The position numbers were made by a program, and so were the translations under genes. Source: Algisphaera agarilytica (GTDB lineage Bacteria; Planctomycetota; Phycisphaerae; Phycisphaerales; Phycisphaeraceae). From it: DNA of 64,000 nucleotides. The stretch covers positions 1,116,001 through 1,180,000 of the forward strand of contig NZ_JACHGY010000001.1 in the NCBI RefSeq assembly GCF_014207595.1. Reading direction: 5' to 3'. The notes beneath the pieces were generated by a model. It was not told the DNA's origin. It saw only the letters and a list, made by a program, of their open reading frames with translations, and searched no databases. Below are positions 61,998 to 64,000 of the stretch, in pieces; position 1 is the stretch's first letter, and each line of letters begins with the position of its first letter.

Positions 61998-62309
61998 CTA
62001 GATCACGAGTTCTTCCGGGGCGAGTCGTTCGGCAAGCCGGACCTTGAGCAGCTCTAGCTCCCCGCCCATGTGTTTCAGGCGGCGGGCGTTCTTGACCAGG
62101 TCCATCACGGTGCTGTGGCTGTCGAGTTCCAGCTCGACGGCGATTTCCTGGTAGGTGAGGTCTAGCTCTTCGTACATGAGCACCGCGGCGTAGGTCCGGC
62201 AGCGGACGAATGAGCTGCCCTGGCTATTGCTGGTGATGATCTTCCGGGGCCACGTCGTGAAGCCCTGGATTACCGCGAAAACGCACGTAATCTGCTCTTC
62301 CCGGATCAT
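61998..62309 (-). CDS. Stand-alone DnaA domain IV-like protein
   Basis: 103 residues from the ATG at 62309; an upstream extension of 30 codons is open but less likely. The central part RTYAAVLMYEELDLTYQEIAVELELDSHSTV (positions about 38-68) matches the DnaA C-terminal DNA-binding domain, whose hallmark is the D-H-S-T-V helix that reads the DnaA box. No AAA+ domain is present. So it could bind DnaA-box-like DNA and control replication or transcription of a mobile element. It is coupled to the winged-helix gene. Confidence 0.7.
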   Translation of the reverse strand: MIREEQITCVFAVIQGFTTWPRKIITSNSQGSSFVRCRTYAAVLMYEELDLTYQEIAVELELDSHSTVMDLVKNARRLKHMGGELELLKVRLAERLAPEELVI

Positions 62310-62422
62310 GCAGCCACCAGTCTGGTCGTCGAACGAATCCCATTCCCGATTGTTTTCTGCGTCTCCGATCCGCTGTATAAAACAGGGGATAATCTCCAAA
62401 TTTTTCTGGGATCAAATTCAAA

Positions 62423-63802
62423 ATGCCTAAAGACGAATCCGAACACACCCAAGACAAGTACATCATCAAGGTCCCAGGGGAGGGTGAGAATAGAGAGTAC
62501 GTTGTCGATGGAATCGATGAGCTTAAAGAGTTCCTGGTAGCACAGAAGGAATTCGTTCGCCTCATTACTGAGAGTAATCCTCAAGACGGCCGAGATCGGG
62601 GCTATGTCAGCCACCCCCTGGTAAACCAGGTCGTCCGGAGGATGCAGTGGATACAACGGTTCGATCGCGACGAGTTCGAGCAAATGCAGGACAAAGGCGA
62701 CGGAGACGCCCTGAGCACATACGTCAAGCGTACTCTTATCGAACTTAACTCCTGGCTTAGTGAAACCAAGATGCCAACTAGGGACTCGCTGCTGGGTGAG
62801 ACCCTCATCGATATACATGATCGGGCAGGCTTGCCGGGAACGATCAACGCGCTGGCTTATCTTTTGAACGAATCGACTACGCCAATGGTTGCCCACGGAA
62901 GACCGTTGGCCGCCTCTGAGATGACTCAGTGGGCTGCTGATGGCGTCGCTTCCATCAAACTTGCACAAATGGGGCTGTCTGAGTCGCTGACTTTGGAGCG
63001 TATGCTCCATCAAAAGCTTGATGATTTTGCGAAGAGAAGCGATGAAGCACTTGGCTCCATTGAGCAGAGCAAAGACACATTTAACGATTTCTATGCCACC
63101 TCGGTGGAGCAGATGAAAGACTTCGGCCGAAACGTTGGCACGGCTTTGAATAATTTCAACAGCGTTTTCGAGGACGAAAAGAAGGCCAGGGCCGATGAAT
63201 TTCAGGCAGCGTCTTCCAATTGGCAAGTGGTTCTCGAAGATATGCAAAAGACACAACAAACTGCCATTAATGACCTCGATGCCTTCATGAGGCTGAGCCC
63301 GGCTACACGGTTTTGGAATCGCCGAGACAAAGAGGCCAGGAAGATTGCGAAGAAGATGTGGAGGGTCTTCTTCGGGTGGCTGGGTGGTGGTGGCTTCATC
63401 GTCCTGAGCGTGGTCATCCTCCTGATGATCGAACACACCATTGCCGACTGGGGTCTCCACATGCTCTCGGGCAGGACCCATACCGAAGTTCCCGAGAGTA
63501 GCTACACCACGGCTCAGCTGATCCAACGCCTCGGCGTGGTCGGTGTTTTTGTGACCGTGTATGTGTTTGGGCTCAGAGTCTTCTCTAAGTTGGCGATGAG
63601 CGCTGAGCACGCAGCGGTTGATGCCCGGGAGCGGGTGTCGCTGATCCGCACCTATCAGGCGCTCGTTCACAAAAACACCGGGTTCAGCGAGGCCTCGTTC
63701 GATGCGGTCGTTAAGCGTCTCACGCGGCCCGTGCCAACAGGCTTGGTGAAGGCCGATCCGATTTCGCCGATCAGCTTCTCGGGCTTCGGCGGCAAGCCGT
63801 AG
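62423..63802 (+). CDS. Membrane protein with coiled coil and two C-terminal membrane helices (DUF6161-like)
   Basis: 459 residues. A soluble N-terminal half is followed by a long helical part (about 195-290, heptad-like, QKLDDFAKRSDEALGSIEQ), two membrane helices (about 315-340 and 370-395), and a conserved-looking cytosolic end FSKLAMSAEHAAVDARERVSLIRTY. The last stretch resembles DUF6161 proteins, which I recall only as a family of unknown function. Divergent from the DnaA-like gene, 113 bp between starts, without a clear Shine-Dalgarno. Role unknown. Confidence 0.7.
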   Translation: MPKDESEHTQDKYIIKVPGEGENREYVVDGIDELKEFLVAQKEFVRLITESNPQDGRDRGYVSHPLVNQVVRRMQWIQRFDRDEFEQMQDKGDGDALSTYVKRTLIELNSWLSETKMPTRDSLLGETLIDIHDRAGLPGTINALAYLLNESTTPMVAHGRPLAASEMTQWAADGVASIKLAQMGLSESLTLERMLHQKLDDFAKRSDEALGSIEQSKDTFNDFYATSVEQMKDFGRNVGTALNNFNSVFEDEKKARADEFQAASSNWQVVLEDMQKTQQTAINDLDAFMRLSPATRFWNRRDKEARKIAKKMWRVFFGWLGGGGFIVLSVVILLMIEHTIADWGLHMLSGRTHTEVPESSYTTAQLIQRLGVVGVFVTVYVFGLRVFSKLAMSAEHAAVDARERVSLIRTYQALVHKNTGFSEASFDAVVKRLTRPVPTGLVKADPISPISFSGFGGKP

Positions 63803-63983
63803 GCGGTTTTGAATTCTTAAAGGCATCCGTGCCTCTGTTTTCTCGGTCTTGGGGAAGTTGCTGAGTGTTTGTGTAACGCGGGCTGTGCGTAACCTGGGGT
63901 TCTCGGTCGGCCGTGGGGGTTAATTCCTATCAAGCGGCGAGATTTCCCTTGTGGCCGACGCCACGCTGGGCTATGGTCGAGTT

Positions 63984-64000
63984 ATGGACCTCTGGACCCT
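63984..64000 (+). CDS. Possible gene start running off the window
   Basis: An ATG followed by Asp-Leu-Trp-Thr with the frame open to the window end. Only five codons are visible and there is no Shine-Dalgarno, so this is only a hint. Confidence 0.15.

Noticed and set aside
62306-63826. 506-codon minus-strand frame opposite the membrane protein
   Set aside because: It overlaps the whole plus-strand gene, which has coiled-coil and membrane helices, and it would run through the DnaA-like gene's start region.
1-64000. CRISPR array, insertion sequence or SusC/SusD pair
   Set aside because: No regularly spaced repeats, no transposase motifs, and no TonB-dependent transporter or SusD-like sequence were seen.

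Overview
The window looks like an accessory, polysaccharide-degrading region of a planctomycete, most likely a marine Phycisphaerae-type bacterium. The grounds are the density of S1 sulfatases (seven genes with the formylglycine motif visible plus one fragment), six proteins with PEP-CTERM sorting tails, three solitary type II/IV pseudopilins with the [16 protein letters not shown] leader (one with an H-X9-DG tail), FG-GAP/UnbV and dockerin-like repeats, high GC, and the absence of SusC/SusD. No rRNA, tRNA, CRISPR array or transposase was recognised.

Layout. (A) 1-19.8 kb, all on the minus strand: a sulfated-galactan type locus with sulfatases, a GH127 enzyme, an AraC regulator and a four-enzyme set (aldehyde dehydrogenase, enolase-superfamily cycloisomerase, KDG-type kinase, KDPG-type aldolase). 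That set matches the known route from 3,6-anhydrogalactose to pyruvate and glyceraldehyde-3-phosphate. (B) 20.4-23.8 kb: a broken patch where a truncated MalF/MalG-like permease meets a truncated sulfatase head to head at a 16-bp perfect palindrome, followed by an intact sulfatase. (C) 24.1-29.0 kb: a TetR-controlled RND efflux pair. (D) 29.1-48.2 kb: a second polysaccharide locus with a chondroitinase-ABC-like PL8 lyase, a DUF1961-like protein, two beta-helix proteins, two sulfatases, a sodium:solute symporter, an NAD-dependent epimerase/dehydrogenase and a GntR/LacI-hybrid regulator. A repeated motif (TGTGAGGTTCA and variants) lies in every major intergenic region of this block. (E) 48.2-60.5 kb: an alpha-glucan block (LacI regulator, two GH13 enzymes, a pseudopilin, a PEP-CTERM protein), then a VOC protein and a GH50 agarase-like enzyme. 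(F) 60.5-64 kb: a repeat-bearing gene-poor stretch, two small coupled genes (a winged-helix-like protein and a stand-alone DnaA domain IV-like protein) and a membrane protein.

How it works together: secreted or surface-sorted sulfatases, lyases and hydrolases (Sec, Tat and PEP-CTERM signals) would open sulfated algal or animal-type polysaccharides outside the cytoplasm. A symporter or ABC permease would import oligosaccharides, sulfatases without signal peptides would finish desulfation inside, and the anhydrosugar enzymes would feed central metabolism. Substrate assignments are inferences from family membership.

The most notable unexplained signals are the paired intergenic motif of block D, the palindromic junction in block B (biological rearrangement or assembly/amplification chimera), the sulfatase fused to an autotransporter-type repeat and PEP-CTERM tail, and the orphan DnaA-domain gene pair.
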